Positions 26,832-35,251 of a stretch of 64,000 bases of DNA are shown piece after piece; within the stretch, counting starts at the first letter, position 1; the number at the start of each line of letters is the position of its first letter. This DNA comes from an uncultured Bacteroidales bacterium. Its GTDB lineage: Bacteria > Bacteroidota > Bacteroidia > Bacteroidales > UBA3824. The notes below the pieces were generated by a model, which saw only the letters and a list, made by a program, of their open reading frames with translations, was not told where the DNA came from and searched no databases. The stretch lies in NCBI GenBank assembly GCA_937877455.1, contig CALFIU010000055.1:1-64000 (forward strand), read 5' to 3'. The position numbers and the translations under genes are program-made.

Positions 26832-27947
26832 ATGAGTTACCAATCTATTGACAAAATACAAAGCCTAATGGCTTCTACGATATTCGGATATGCCGCCGAC
26901 AACAAGAAAGCCGCCGGACGTGCTCTCGGAACCTTCGTGGAGTCGATAACGTTTTACCTATTGAAAACATGGGGATTTGAAAGTTTTATGGCAATAGAAC
27001 GCCCACTGCCTGAGTTTGCAAACAACGAAATCACACACAATGTAGAATTTACACTGCATGGCAAAATACAAGAACAAAGTTTGGTAATCACAAAAAACGA
27101 TAGTCCAATTACATCAAATTACATAAAAAAACAAATTTCTGCTGATGGATTGGAGTTCAAACATGCTACGTTGCTTGATAAAACAAAAATCAAAAAAAAT
27201 GCTTGCACAATAGCCACTTCCGAAAATATATTTTTGAACGCATATCTTGACAACAAGTCAAATACAATTAATTGTGTATCGTTGATCAACCAGCCGTTTG
27301 CAATGTTCGAGTGCAAACGAGTAGGCGTGGAGGAAGGCATGAAAAAAGGTCCTCAAACAATTGAAAAGGCGAAGCAAGGCTCTTATGTGGCGCGTACAGT
27401 GTCATCGTTGCAAAGGATTCGCAAAGACGACGGCAAAATGTATGGTTGTTGTTTTGACGAAAATGGGAATTGCATCATAGACGAATATTATAAACTCCAA
27501 AGAGAAATCATAAATTCTGACAGCCACGTTTTATTACGGAATTTTATTTTGACAGTTGGTGTAATAAGCAACCACGGCAATTGGTTTACGGCTGAAAACA
27601 TGAACAAAGAACTTAAAGTATTGGCTCAATCGTATGATTGGCTGATATTCTTGACCGACAGTGGATTATCTCAGTTTATTTCCGATTTGCTTATAAATCC
27701 ACAAAAAGAGTATGAACCTGTAAAAGTGGCGTTTGAAGCAAGTTATTCCGCTGGAAAATACACAAATATGTTCACAAAATCGCGAATAAATTTAGACGCG
27801 GATGTGGCGATTGCAAAATATTTCGCCAAAAACATCGAATCCATCGAAAAATGGTTTAATGTTATTGCTCCCACAGAAACGTCGTTGTCGCAGTTAAAAA
27901 ATGATTTGCAAATCCTTTCGCACAAAAACTTTGGGGAGGTTTACTGA
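26832..27947 (+). CDS. Putative type II restriction endonuclease
   Basis: 371 residues, not closely recognised. It has an ExK-type motif in AMFECKRVGVEEG (about residues 158-170), which fits the end of a PD-(D/E)XK nuclease core, followed by the striking GPQTIEKAKQGSYVARTVSS segment. Its stop shares one base with the start of a DNA adenine methyltransferase gene (27947), a normal arrangement for a restriction-modification pair. It has its own promoter and a GGAGG just before the methylase start. The restriction role is inferred from context and the ECK motif; the recognition sequence is unknown. Confidence 0.6.
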   Translation: MSYQSIDKIQSLMASTIFGYAADNKKAAGRALGTFVESITFYLLKTWGFESFMAIERPLPEFANNEITHNVEFTLHGKIQEQSLVITKNDSPITSNYIKKQISADGLEFKHATLLDKTKIKKNACTIATSENIFLNAYLDNKSNTINCVSLINQPFAMFECKRVGVEEGMKKGPQTIEKAKQGSYVARTVSSLQRIRKDDGKMYGCCFDENGNCIIDEYYKLQREIINSDSHVLLRNFILTVGVISNHGNWFTAENMNKELKVLAQSYDWLIFLTDSGLSQFISDLLINPQKEYEPVKVAFEASYSAGKYTNMFTKSRINLDADVAIAKYFAKNIESIEKWFNVIAPTETSLSQLKNDLQILSHKNFGEVY

Positions 27948-28546
27948 TGGAAACAACAATTGCTAAAACCGATTTTGCAGGAAGGAGCGTGCATTCACAG
28001 TCGCAGACGTGGTGTACGCCGCCCAAATATGTTGATGCGGTTAGGAAGATGTTTGACGGCATTGTCAGCCTTGACCCTTGTTCCAACAAGGACAGCATCG
28101 TCAACGCCCAAACCGAATATATCCTTCCAGAAAATGACGGGCTCAAAGAAAGTTGGAATTATCCAACGATATATGTCAATCCTCCATACGGTGCTGATTA
28201 TGAACGTGGTACAACAATAAAAGATTGGATAGGCAAGTGCGAGGACGCCTATGCGACATACAATTCAGAAGTATTGGCTCTTATTCCCGTAGCCACAAAC
28301 ACTGCGCATTGGAAAAAATACATATTCGGCAAAGCAACTGGTATTTGCTTTCTGTACGACACGCGATTAAAGTTTCTCGTAAACGGAAGTACAGAAAATA
28401 AAGGTGCGCCAATGGCTTGTGCTATAGTATATTGGGGCAACAATTATGATAAATTCTGTGAAATTTTCTCGCAGTTTGGCGCAACAATTGACGGTAAGTG
28501 TATAAACTTCAGAGAAAAAACCAAACAACTTACAATGGAGTTTTAA
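27947..28546 (+). CDS. DNA N6-adenine methyltransferase (phage Dam-like family)
   Basis: 199 residues. The N-terminal WCTPPKYVDAVRKMF and SLDPCSN segments and the catalytic NPPYG motif (about residue 83) are typical of the phage-type Dam N6-adenine methyltransferase family. It transfers a methyl group from S-adenosylmethionine to adenine. As the partner of the preceding gene it would protect host DNA. Sequence specificity cannot be told. It ends 15 bp before the right-hand duplicate of the carB promoter region. Confidence 0.82.
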   Translation: METTIAKTDFAGRSVHSQSQTWCTPPKYVDAVRKMFDGIVSLDPCSNKDSIVNAQTEYILPENDGLKESWNYPTIYVNPPYGADYERGTTIKDWIGKCEDAYATYNSEVLALIPVATNTAHWKKYIFGKATGICFLYDTRLKFLVNGSTENKGAPMACAIVYWGNNYDKFCEIFSQFGATIDGKCINFREKTKQLTMEF

Positions 28547-28561
28547 ACAAACTACTCATTT

Positions 28562-28700
28562 TATCATTTTTTACGCATCCCACTTATACCGAAAAATCCA
28601 AAAAAATTCATAACTTTGCCACGCGGATTTTTACCCCGGTTTAGATTATGAAATTTAACGACATACACAAAGTGTTGCTCCTTGGGTCGGGAGCGTTGAA
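28562..28700 (+). repeat. carB promoter region and first codons, right copy of the duplication
   Basis: The intact partner of 26625-26763. It contains the -7 box TAACTTTG (28611-28618), the carB ATG at 28648 and the first 17-18 codons. The two copies bracket the restriction-modification genes as direct repeats. Confidence 0.9.
28611..28618 (+). promoter_or_regulatory. Putative -7 box of carB
   Basis: TAACTTTG, a full match to TAnnTTTG, 29 bases before the carB ATG. No TTTG at the -33 position. Confidence 0.5.
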
Positions 28701-31700
28701 AATTGGCGAGGCAGGAGAGTTCGACTACTCTGGCTCGCAGGCACTTAAAGCACTCAAAGAAGAGGGCATCCAAACTGTCCTCGTGAACCCCAACATCGCC
28801 ACCGTGCAGACTTCGGAAGGCGTGGCAGACAAGATTTATTTTCTGCCCGTAACGCCCGAATTTGTCGAAAAGGTAATCGACAAAGAGCGTCCCGACGGCA
28901 TTTTGCTCGCCTTTGGCGGACAGACGGCTCTCAACTGCGGCGTCGCGCTCCACCGTCAGGGCATTTTGGAAAAATACAACGTCCGCGTCATCGGTACGCC
29001 CGTAGAGGCAATCATCGACACCGAAGACCGCGATATTTTCAATCAAAAGTTGGCGGAAATCAACGTCAACTTTACCAAATCGCACGCCACCGAAACCGTT
29101 GACGAAGCCCTGAAAGCCGCCAACGAACTCGGCTACCCCGTCATATTGCGCGCGGCATACGCGTTGGGAGGCCTTGGCAGCGGTTTTTGCAACAATGACG
29201 ACGAACTCAAGTCGCTTGCGTCCAAGGCGTTCACATATTCCAATCAGGTCTTGGTGGAGAAATCCTTGAAAGGCTGGAAAGAGATTGAGTATGAGGTAGT
29301 TCGCGACCGTTACGACAATTGCATCACGGTCTGCAACATGGAAAACTTCGACCCATTGGGCATCCACACCGGCGAGAGTATCGTTGTGGCTCCAAGTCAG
29401 ACACTTACCAACTCCGAGTTCCACAAACTCCGCGAAATTGCCATCAAGATAATCCGACACATCGGCATCGTTGGCGAATGTAACGTTCAGTACGCCCTCG
29501 ACCCCAACTCCGAGGATTACCGCGTCATAGAAGTCAATGCAAGGCTCTCGCGCTCATCGGCGTTGGCATCGAAGGCGACAGGCTATCCATTGGCATTCGT
29601 TGCCGCAAAACTCGGTCTCGGCTACGGTCTCCACGAACTCAAAAACACTGTTACAAAGGTAACTACGGCTTGTTTTGAGCCGGCGTTGGACTATTGCGTC
29701 GTCAAGATTCCGCGTTGGGACCTCAACAAATTCGTGGGCGTCAGCAAAGAAATCGGCTCTGCAATGAAGTCGGTCGGCGAGATTATGGCAATCGGTCGCA
29801 CCTTTGAAGAGGCTGTCCAAAAGGGACTTAGGATGATTGGACAAGGTATGCACGGTTTTATCGCCAATAAGCATATCGACAATATCCAAAAGGAACTCGC
29901 CGAGCCTACCGACATGCGTATTTTTGCCATCGCCGACGCTTTTGCAAATGGTTTTACCGTCGATAAAATCCACGAAATCACCAAGATAGACAAGTGGTTT
30001 TTGTACCGGCTCAAATACATCTTCGACCTCGGCGAAAAGGCAAAACAATATAGTAACGTCCAGGAAATCACCGACGATTTTATGCGCGAACTCAAACGTG
30101 CCGGTTTCTCGGATTTCCAGATTGCTAAAATCGTTTATAAGCATACAGCCGTTGACATTACCGCCGATATGCTCAAAGTCCGCGAACATCGCAAAGCGTT
30201 GGGTATCACGCCGTTTGTAAAACAAATCGACACCCTCGCCGCCGAATATCCTGCGCAGACCAATTATCTTTACGTTACCTATCACGGCTCGGAACACGAC
30301 ATCAAGTTCCATGACGACAAACAGTCGGTAATCGTGCTTGGTTCGGGCGCGTACAGGATTGGCTCGTCCGTAGAGTTCGACTGGTGCGGCGTTAATGCCA
30401 TCAACACAATCAGAAAGCGCGGTTTCCGTTCGATTATGATTAACTATAATCCCGAAACCGTCTCCACCGATTATGACACCTGCGACCGTCTTTATTTTGA
30501 CGAACTTTCATACGAGCGTGTCCTCGACATCTACGACCTCGAACAGCCTCGCGGCGTGGTAGTTAGCACCGGCGGTCAGATTCCTAACAACTTGGCAATG
30601 AGGCTTTACGAGGCAAAAGTTCCCGTACTCGGCACATCGCCGCTCGACATCGACAAGGCAGAAGACCGCAACAAATTTTCCGAACTTTGCGATTCGCTCA
30701 ATATCGACCAGCCCAAATGGAAGGAACTCACTCACGTTGACGACATTATGAAGTTTGCCGACGAGGTGGGCTTCCCGCTCCTGATACGTCCGTCGTATGT
30801 GCTTTCGGGTGCGGCGATGAGCGTTGTCAGCAACAAGACGGAACTCGGTCATTTCCTTGAACTTGCCGCAATGGTTTCCAAGCAATATCCCGTGGTGGTT
30901 ACTCAATTCTTGGAAAATACCAAAGAGGTTGATTTTGACGCAGTTGCGCAGAACGGCGAATTGGTTTTGTATGCCATAAGCGAACATCAGGAATTTGCGG
31001 GCGTTCACTCTGGCGATGCCACGATGCTCTTCCCGCCGCAAAAGTTGTACGTGGAAACTGTCCGCCGTATCAAACAGATTGCCAAGAAGTTGGCGAAGGC
31101 GTTGAATATTTCTGGACCGTTCAATATGCAGTTCCTCGCCAAGGACAACGACGTGAAGGTCATCGAACTCAATCTTCGTGCGTCGCGCTCGTTCCCGTTT
31201 GTGTCCAAAGTGTTGAAATGCAACTTCATAGAATATGCTACCGACATTATGTTGGGCTTGAAAGTTACTCCGCCGTCCAAAACTCTCTTTGACCTCGAAT
31301 ATGTTGGCGTCAAGGCTCCGCAATTCTCGTTTGCACGTCTTGCAAAGGCCGACCCGATTTTGGGTGTCGAGATGGCTTCCACAGGCGAAGTGGGTTGTTT
31401 GGGCGAGAATTATTACGAGGCAATCCTCAAGTCGATGCTTTCCGTTGGCTACAAAATCCCCGAGAAAAACATCCTGATTTCGTCGGGTCCGCTGAAGAGC
31501 AAGATGACTCTCCTCAATCCTGTCAAGGAGTTGGTGGAGAAGGGCTACAATATATACTGCACGCGCGGCACGTCAAATTTCTTCCACGAAAACGGCGTTG
31601 AGACCACCACTCTCAATTGGCCCGACGACGACCGCAAGCCAAATATCGCCGATTTTATCCGCGAGCATAAGGTGGATTTTGTCATCAACGTTCCCAAAAA

Positions 31701-31863
31701 CCTCTCCAAGACGGAACTTGACAAGGATTACGTAATCCGCCGCATGGCCATCGACTTCAATATTCCGCTCTTGACCAACGCCCGCCTCGCCGCCGCCTTC
31801 ATCCGCGCATTCCTGCGCTATGGCGTTGACGATTTGAACATCAAGGCGTGGAATGAGTATTAA
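28648..31863 (+). CDS. carB: Carbamoyl-phosphate synthase large subunit
   Basis: 1071 residues, full length. The two homologous ATP-grasp halves each begin with the expected loop (LLLGSGALKIGEAGEFDYSG and VLGSGAYRIGSSVEFDWCG), and a methylglyoxal-synthase-like regulatory domain forms the last ~130 residues. It makes carbamoyl phosphate for pyrimidines and arginine. The small-subunit gene carA is not in the window. The gene is visibly richer in G and C than the accessory genes around it (31 of 60 in 28741-28800, counted by hand), with many C-ending codons. Its 5' region has been duplicated by the adjacent insertion. Confidence 0.97.
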   Translation: MKFNDIHKVLLLGSGALKIGEAGEFDYSGSQALKALKEEGIQTVLVNPNIATVQTSEGVADKIYFLPVTPEFVEKVIDKERPDGILLAFGGQTALNCGVALHRQGILEKYNVRVIGTPVEAIIDTEDRDIFNQKLAEINVNFTKSHATETVDEALKAANELGYPVILRAAYALGGLGSGFCNNDDELKSLASKAFTYSNQVLVEKSLKGWKEIEYEVVRDRYDNCITVCNMENFDPLGIHTGESIVVAPSQTLTNSEFHKLREIAIKIIRHIGIVGECNVQYALDPNSEDYRVIEVNARLSRSSALASKATGYPLAFVAAKLGLGYGLHELKNTVTKVTTACFEPALDYCVVKIPRWDLNKFVGVSKEIGSAMKSVGEIMAIGRTFEEAVQKGLRMIGQGMHGFIANKHIDNIQKELAEPTDMRIFAIADAFANGFTVDKIHEITKIDKWFLYRLKYIFDLGEKAKQYSNVQEITDDFMRELKRAGFSDFQIAKIVYKHTAVDITADMLKVREHRKALGITPFVKQIDTLAAEYPAQTNYLYVTYHGSEHDIKFHDDKQSVIVLGSGAYRIGSSVEFDWCGVNAINTIRKRGFRSIMINYNPETVSTDYDTCDRLYFDELSYERVLDIYDLEQPRGVVVSTGGQIPNNLAMRLYEAKVPVLGTSPLDIDKAEDRNKFSELCDSLNIDQPKWKELTHVDDIMKFADEVGFPLLIRPSYVLSGAAMSVVSNKTELGHFLELAAMVSKQYPVVVTQFLENTKEVDFDAVAQNGELVLYAISEHQEFAGVHSGDATMLFPPQKLYVETVRRIKQIAKKLAKALNISGPFNMQFLAKDNDVKVIELNLRASRSFPFVSKVLKCNFIEYATDIMLGLKVTPPSKTLFDLEYVGVKAPQFSFARLAKADPILGVEMASTGEVGCLGENYYEAILKSMLSVGYKIPEKNILISSGPLKSKMTLLNPVKELVEKGYNIYCTRGTSNFFHENGVETTTLNWPDDDRKPNIADFIREHKVDFVINVPKNLSKTELDKDYVIRRMAIDFNIPLLTNARLAAAFIRAFLRYGVDDLNIKAWNEY

Positions 31864-31876
31864 AAGTATTTGATAT

Positions 31877-31921
31877 GGTTCGGGCGGATAAGGTTCGGGC
31901 GGATAAGGTTCGGGCGGACAC
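31877..31921. repeat. Three tandem 15-bp repeats after carB
   Basis: GGTTCGGGCGGATAA at 31877 and 31892, with a third, varied copy at 31907 that runs into the left arm of the palindromic element. It lies in the carB 3' region. Confidence 0.8.
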
Positions 31922-32062
31922 ATAGGTCCGCCCCTACGGTCAGAATCCCATTATAAAAAAATTGATGTGTGTTGGCGGTAAAGCCGCCAACACACATCAA
32001 TTCCCAATCATTTAATTTTTTTTTGTACGGCGTATGTAGGGGCGGGCCTATGTGCCCGCCCG
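31912..32062. mobile_element. MITE-like palindromic element M1
   Basis: 26-bp terminal inverted arms (31912-31937, and 32036-32062 inverted, two mismatches; core GGCGGACCTATGTG) surround a perfect 18-bp central hairpin (31961-31978 with 31984-32001). The arms are related to those of elements M2 and M3. A 16-bp tandem duplication (CAATTGGCATCGCCC) follows at 32063-32094. It has no coding capacity. It lies between carB and a 5'-truncated gene. Confidence 0.75.
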
Positions 32063-32111
32063 CAATTGGCATCGCCCACAATTGGCATCGCCCGCGAACA
32101 ACGAAAATAAA

Positions 32112-32524
32112 ATGATTTAATTGAAATACAAAATAAATCTTTAGACAATTTTGACGAAAATGATAATAATAAAACCGAAGAAAAAAACGAGTTTTTATGT
32201 AAAGGTTTTAAAATTGAAAACCAACAACTAAAAACTATTATTGAAGAAGGAGAGGAAATATACAAAAAAATGATAAACAACCAAGACATATCTGATTGTA
32301 GCAATACTCAACTAACTAATATGTTGATATATTACAAAACCATTAACACAAAATATATGCAAAAACTTCAAACCAACAATTTTACGCCCAAGCAACAGAT
32401 TTATTGTATTTTATCATCAATAGGAAAAACCAAACAACAAATTCTCAAAATACTCAACATACCCGAACCAAACTATTATATCATCAAATCAAAAGTTGAA
32501 AAAGCCACGAAATTAGAAAAATAA
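32112..32524 (+). pseudogene. 5'-truncated gene encoding a C-terminal helix-turn-helix
   Basis: An open frame runs from just after an in-frame TAA at 32109-32111, without a start, to 32524. An internal ATG at 32270 would give 84 residues. The end (FTPKQQIYCILSSIGKTKQQILKILNIPEPNYYIIKSKVEKA) looks like the C-terminal helix-turn-helix of the TPR-linked regulators common in Bacteroidota. The upstream part is acidic and coiled-coil-like. The N-terminal body of such a regulator is missing, and the break coincides with the M1 element, so this is probably a remnant. Confidence 0.55.
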
Positions 32525-32531
32525 ACTATAA

Positions 32532-33620
32532 TCAACAAAAAAACATACCAATAACAAGAGCAATAACCAACTTTAACCCTTTAACAATAAAAAAATCTTT
32601 TTTATTTTCAGCAAAAAGCGGAATTGCACCATGACCATCTTGCACTATGGAATTGGCCAAAAGAATGGGTAAAGGTATTGTACCAGAAAGATAAAGCGAA
32701 ATAAATATAAGATGTGGACCAGATTCTGGAATTACCCCAATAGCAACAGCAACTAACAAAACATAAAAATAATTGCCAGTTACAAAACGCTCTACGTCAA
32801 GATAAAAATTCATTATATAAATAGCCGATAGAGCAAACAATGTCCACAAAAAAACTTTTACAAAATGTTTTTTTATTACATGATTCCAAAGATGATGGTC
32901 GAGAAAATGCTCTGGCACAGTTAGCACAATAAACAAAGAAAACAACGAAATAATTGCAAAAGTTACAGTTACCCAATCAATTGTTTTACTTTCGTGTACA
33001 TCTCCATCACCTCCCGAATGATGAAAACCAAGTTCAATGGTTGTAAGCGAACCATTATCATGATGATTGTCTTCAATAACTCCGGTCAACAAAAGAGTCA
33101 TAAAAACAACTATGCTTACGAGCATAACGGCTCTATGAAAACTAAGTTTTTTTAACGTAAAATCACCACGAGAAAAATCATTGGTTTTATGCACATGATC
33201 AGCCTCGTGCAACTCAAAATGTTTTTCTTGTCCACATGTGTTACGCTTATGTTTTGCAACAAAATTAACTCCATATCCAACAGCTACCGCCAATGCAAGC
33301 AAAATACCGTTTACCAAAAGTGCAGTCTTTGGCATAAGTGCATACATAAAAAAAGCTTCATCACCAGTGGTGGCTATAAGATTGGCAACAAGTGCCCCAA
33401 AACTAACAACATCGTGAGTATAGAGCGAAACTAAAGAGTAAGAACCAAGACAACCTGGAATAAGACCAAGAAAGGCGGCAATAAATATCTGTAGCCACTC
33501 GTGCTTACGCATATAATTGTTGCAAATACCATTGGTTTTTACGTTGATATACTCAATAACGGTTATCATAGAAAGAACAAAATATGTTATGATAACAGTT
33601 TGTCCAATAACAGAAACCAT
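32532..33620 (-). CDS. Putative multi-span heavy-metal exporter (ArsP_2-like)
   Basis: 362 residues with about nine or ten hydrophobic segments. The blocks LGLIPGCLGSYSLVSLYTH and VAIGVIPESGPHLIFISLYLSG look like the paired motifs of the putative 10-TM heavy-metal exporter family. Cytoplasmic or periplasmic loops are rich in histidine and acidic residues (HFELHEADHVHKTND, ELGFHHSGGDGDVHE), consistent with metal binding. The metal cannot be inferred. It stands alone and is convergent with the truncated regulator. Confidence 0.7.
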   Translation of the reverse strand: MVSVIGQTVIITYFVLSMITVIEYINVKTNGICNNYMRKHEWLQIFIAAFLGLIPGCLGSYSLVSLYTHDVVSFGALVANLIATTGDEAFFMYALMPKTALLVNGILLALAVAVGYGVNFVAKHKRNTCGQEKHFELHEADHVHKTNDFSRGDFTLKKLSFHRAVMLVSIVVFMTLLLTGVIEDNHHDNGSLTTIELGFHHSGGDGDVHESKTIDWVTVTFAIISLFSLFIVLTVPEHFLDHHLWNHVIKKHFVKVFLWTLFALSAIYIMNFYLDVERFVTGNYFYVLLVAVAIGVIPESGPHLIFISLYLSGTIPLPILLANSIVQDGHGAIPLFAENKKDFFIVKGLKLVIALVIGMFFC

Positions 33621-33677
33621 GTTACAAAAAAATTAACTATCAAATAATTAATAAATATATTTTTTATAAAAAATATA

Positions 33678-34058
33678 TTACCAAAACCACCAACGTTTCT
33701 TTTTAGGCTCTTGTAAGTTGCTATCGCCACCAATAATAGACTGATAAATATTGCCCCACCCAGGAAAACCACCTACATTACGGTCGTCAATATAAATGTC
33801 AGCTTCTATTTTTCGCATTACATAAGGGTCGTATTGCTCTTCGGGATAATTTTTGTTAACTGCATAAAACTCTAACCCATTTTTACGACAAAAATCCACA
33901 GCCTCGTCCAACAACTTGCCAGTACGACATGTCCACAAAATAAGTTGATGTTGTTTGGCAAGAAGTTTCAATGTATCGAAAGCAAAAGGCATAGGTTTTC
34001 CTATTTCTGGATAACGGTTTTCGGCAATAGTACCATCAAAATCTACAGCAATCTTCAT
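33678..34058 (-). CDS. Small HAD-superfamily hydrolase
   Basis: 126 residues. The N-terminal DFDGT motif (D6 and D8) is the HAD nucleophile and acid. WTCRTG supplies motif II-like Thr/Arg, and ADIYIDDRNVGG is the acidic motif IV. It lacks a large cap domain, so it acts on a macromolecular or small phosphoester of unknown identity. Similar short proteins are common in Bacteroides. Confidence 0.8.
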   Translation of the reverse strand: MKIAVDFDGTIAENRYPEIGKPMPFAFDTLKLLAKQHQLILWTCRTGKLLDEAVDFCRKNGLEFYAVNKNYPEEQYDPYVMRKIEADIYIDDRNVGGFPGWGNIYQSIIGGDSNLQEPKKKRWWFW

Positions 34059-34101
34059 AATTTTTAAGAAATATCAACTTCAATTTTTAGATTATTAATT
34101 A

Positions 34102-34932
34102 TCATTGATTTACAATTTCATTACGCATAGCAGTTATTTTCCCGATTATATCTTTGTAAATTTCGGAATCAATGTTAACTCCCGACTTATTTACTTTATC
34201 ATATACATCTTTTAGATTGTTAAGTTTAAGAATAAGCAACCTAATATCGTAACTATAATAAAACGCTGTAGATTCAATCATAACTTCGTAAAGATAATTT
34301 ATCAAGTTGTGTAATCCTTCTTTTTGATCCATTATCTTTTGACGTGTACTTGGCAAATTGTTGGATACAATGGTAAGATACTGACTTTCAACCCATCCGC
34401 TGTAAACTACAAAAGGTAAAATATTGTTTTTTCCATTCATATCCAAGAAGTCGCAAGCGTTCCAATAACACTCCGTAGCAATGGCAGAAATAGAATCTGC
34501 CGAATTAATGTTGTTTTCGATACGCTCCATATTTTTATAAGAAAAGCCCGCTTCAATATTGAGTTTTGAAGCCAACGATGATGCACAATTAAAATATTCA
34601 AGCACTTCTTGTTGTTTGCCATATAACGAGCAATAAGCCACCTCTGCCGAATAAAGACCGAGAGCAAGTGCTTGTTTGGTTTCCGTAGTATATTTAGGCA
34701 AGTTGGATACATCGTTTAGAAAGTCGATATTAAATGGCACATCCTCTCTAACCATATATTTAAACAATTCAACTGGCAACGGAATATTGTATTTTGTGTA
34801 AATAATATTCTTTACCTCTGCTTTTTTAGCCTCAGTTTTTGAGTCGTAATTATTTTTTTTAGATGTACTTTGATCGCAGGCAGAAGTTATCAAACCAATC
34901 AAAAGCACAATGACATATATAATTTTTTTCAT
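34102..34932 (-). CDS. Putative lipoprotein of unknown function
   Basis: 276 residues from the ATG at 34932. The signal ends in the lipobox LITSAC, so the mature protein is probably lipid-anchored. An earlier in-frame ATG at 34956 is rejected because the -7 box (34954-34961) overlaps it. The mature part is largely helical with no recognised domain. The downstream HAD gene follows after 43 bp on the same strand and may be co-transcribed. Confidence 0.72.
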   Translation of the reverse strand: MKKIIYVIVLLIGLITSACDQSTSKKNNYDSKTEAKKAEVKNIIYTKYNIPLPVELFKYMVREDVPFNIDFLNDVSNLPKYTTETKQALALGLYSAEVAYCSLYGKQQEVLEYFNCASSLASKLNIEAGFSYKNMERIENNINSADSISAIATECYWNACDFLDMNGKNNILPFVVYSGWVESQYLTIVSNNLPSTRQKIMDQKEGLHNLINYLYEVMIESTAFYYSYDIRLLILKLNNLKDVYDKVNKSGVNIDSEIYKDIIGKITAMRNEIVNQ

Positions 34933-34953
34933 CTCAATATTTTTTTCAACTCG

Positions 34954-34961
34954 CAAAGATA
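34954..34961 (-). promoter_or_regulatory. Putative -7 box of the lipoprotein gene
   Basis: On the minus strand this reads TATCTTTG, a full match to the consensus, 21 bases before the chosen start. It sets that start at 34932. Confidence 0.55.
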
Positions 34962-35010
34962 CTACATTATTTTAAAAATGTAGAAATCTAAGAAAAAAAA
35001 AACTTACAAT

Positions 35011-35208
35011 TCAATTTCATTTAAATCTACATCAATGCGGGCGAGTACATAGACCCGCCCCTACAAAAAATGTTATATTCAATATTTTAAATAGGAGTTG
35101 GAGAAAAGGCGGCAAAGCAGTCTTTTCTCCAACTCCTATAATCCCCATCTCAAATAGAATGATGTGTAGGGGCGGACCTGCGTGTCCGCCCAATCAAATG
35201 AAATTGAC
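35011..35208. mobile_element. MITE-like palindromic element M2
   Basis: 198 bp. The outer inverted ends are TCAATTTCATTTAAA (from 35011) and TCAAATGAAATTGAC (35194-35208). Inner 26-bp arms lie at 35039-35064 and 35166-35191. The central hairpin has arms at about 35091-35108 and 35122-35139 (AGGAGTTGGAGAAAAG and its complement). The whole unit matches M3 (40106-40305) in the opposite orientation. There is no reading frame inside. It occupies the gap between dapL and the lipoprotein gene. Confidence 0.85.
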
Positions 35209-35251
35209 GTGGGTGGAATCGACGATTTTTTGTTCGATTCCGCCCAGATTG

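Noticed and set aside
28564..29460. A long minus-strand frame (298 codons) opposite carB
   Set aside because: It is an antisense shadow produced by the G/C-ending codon use of carB.
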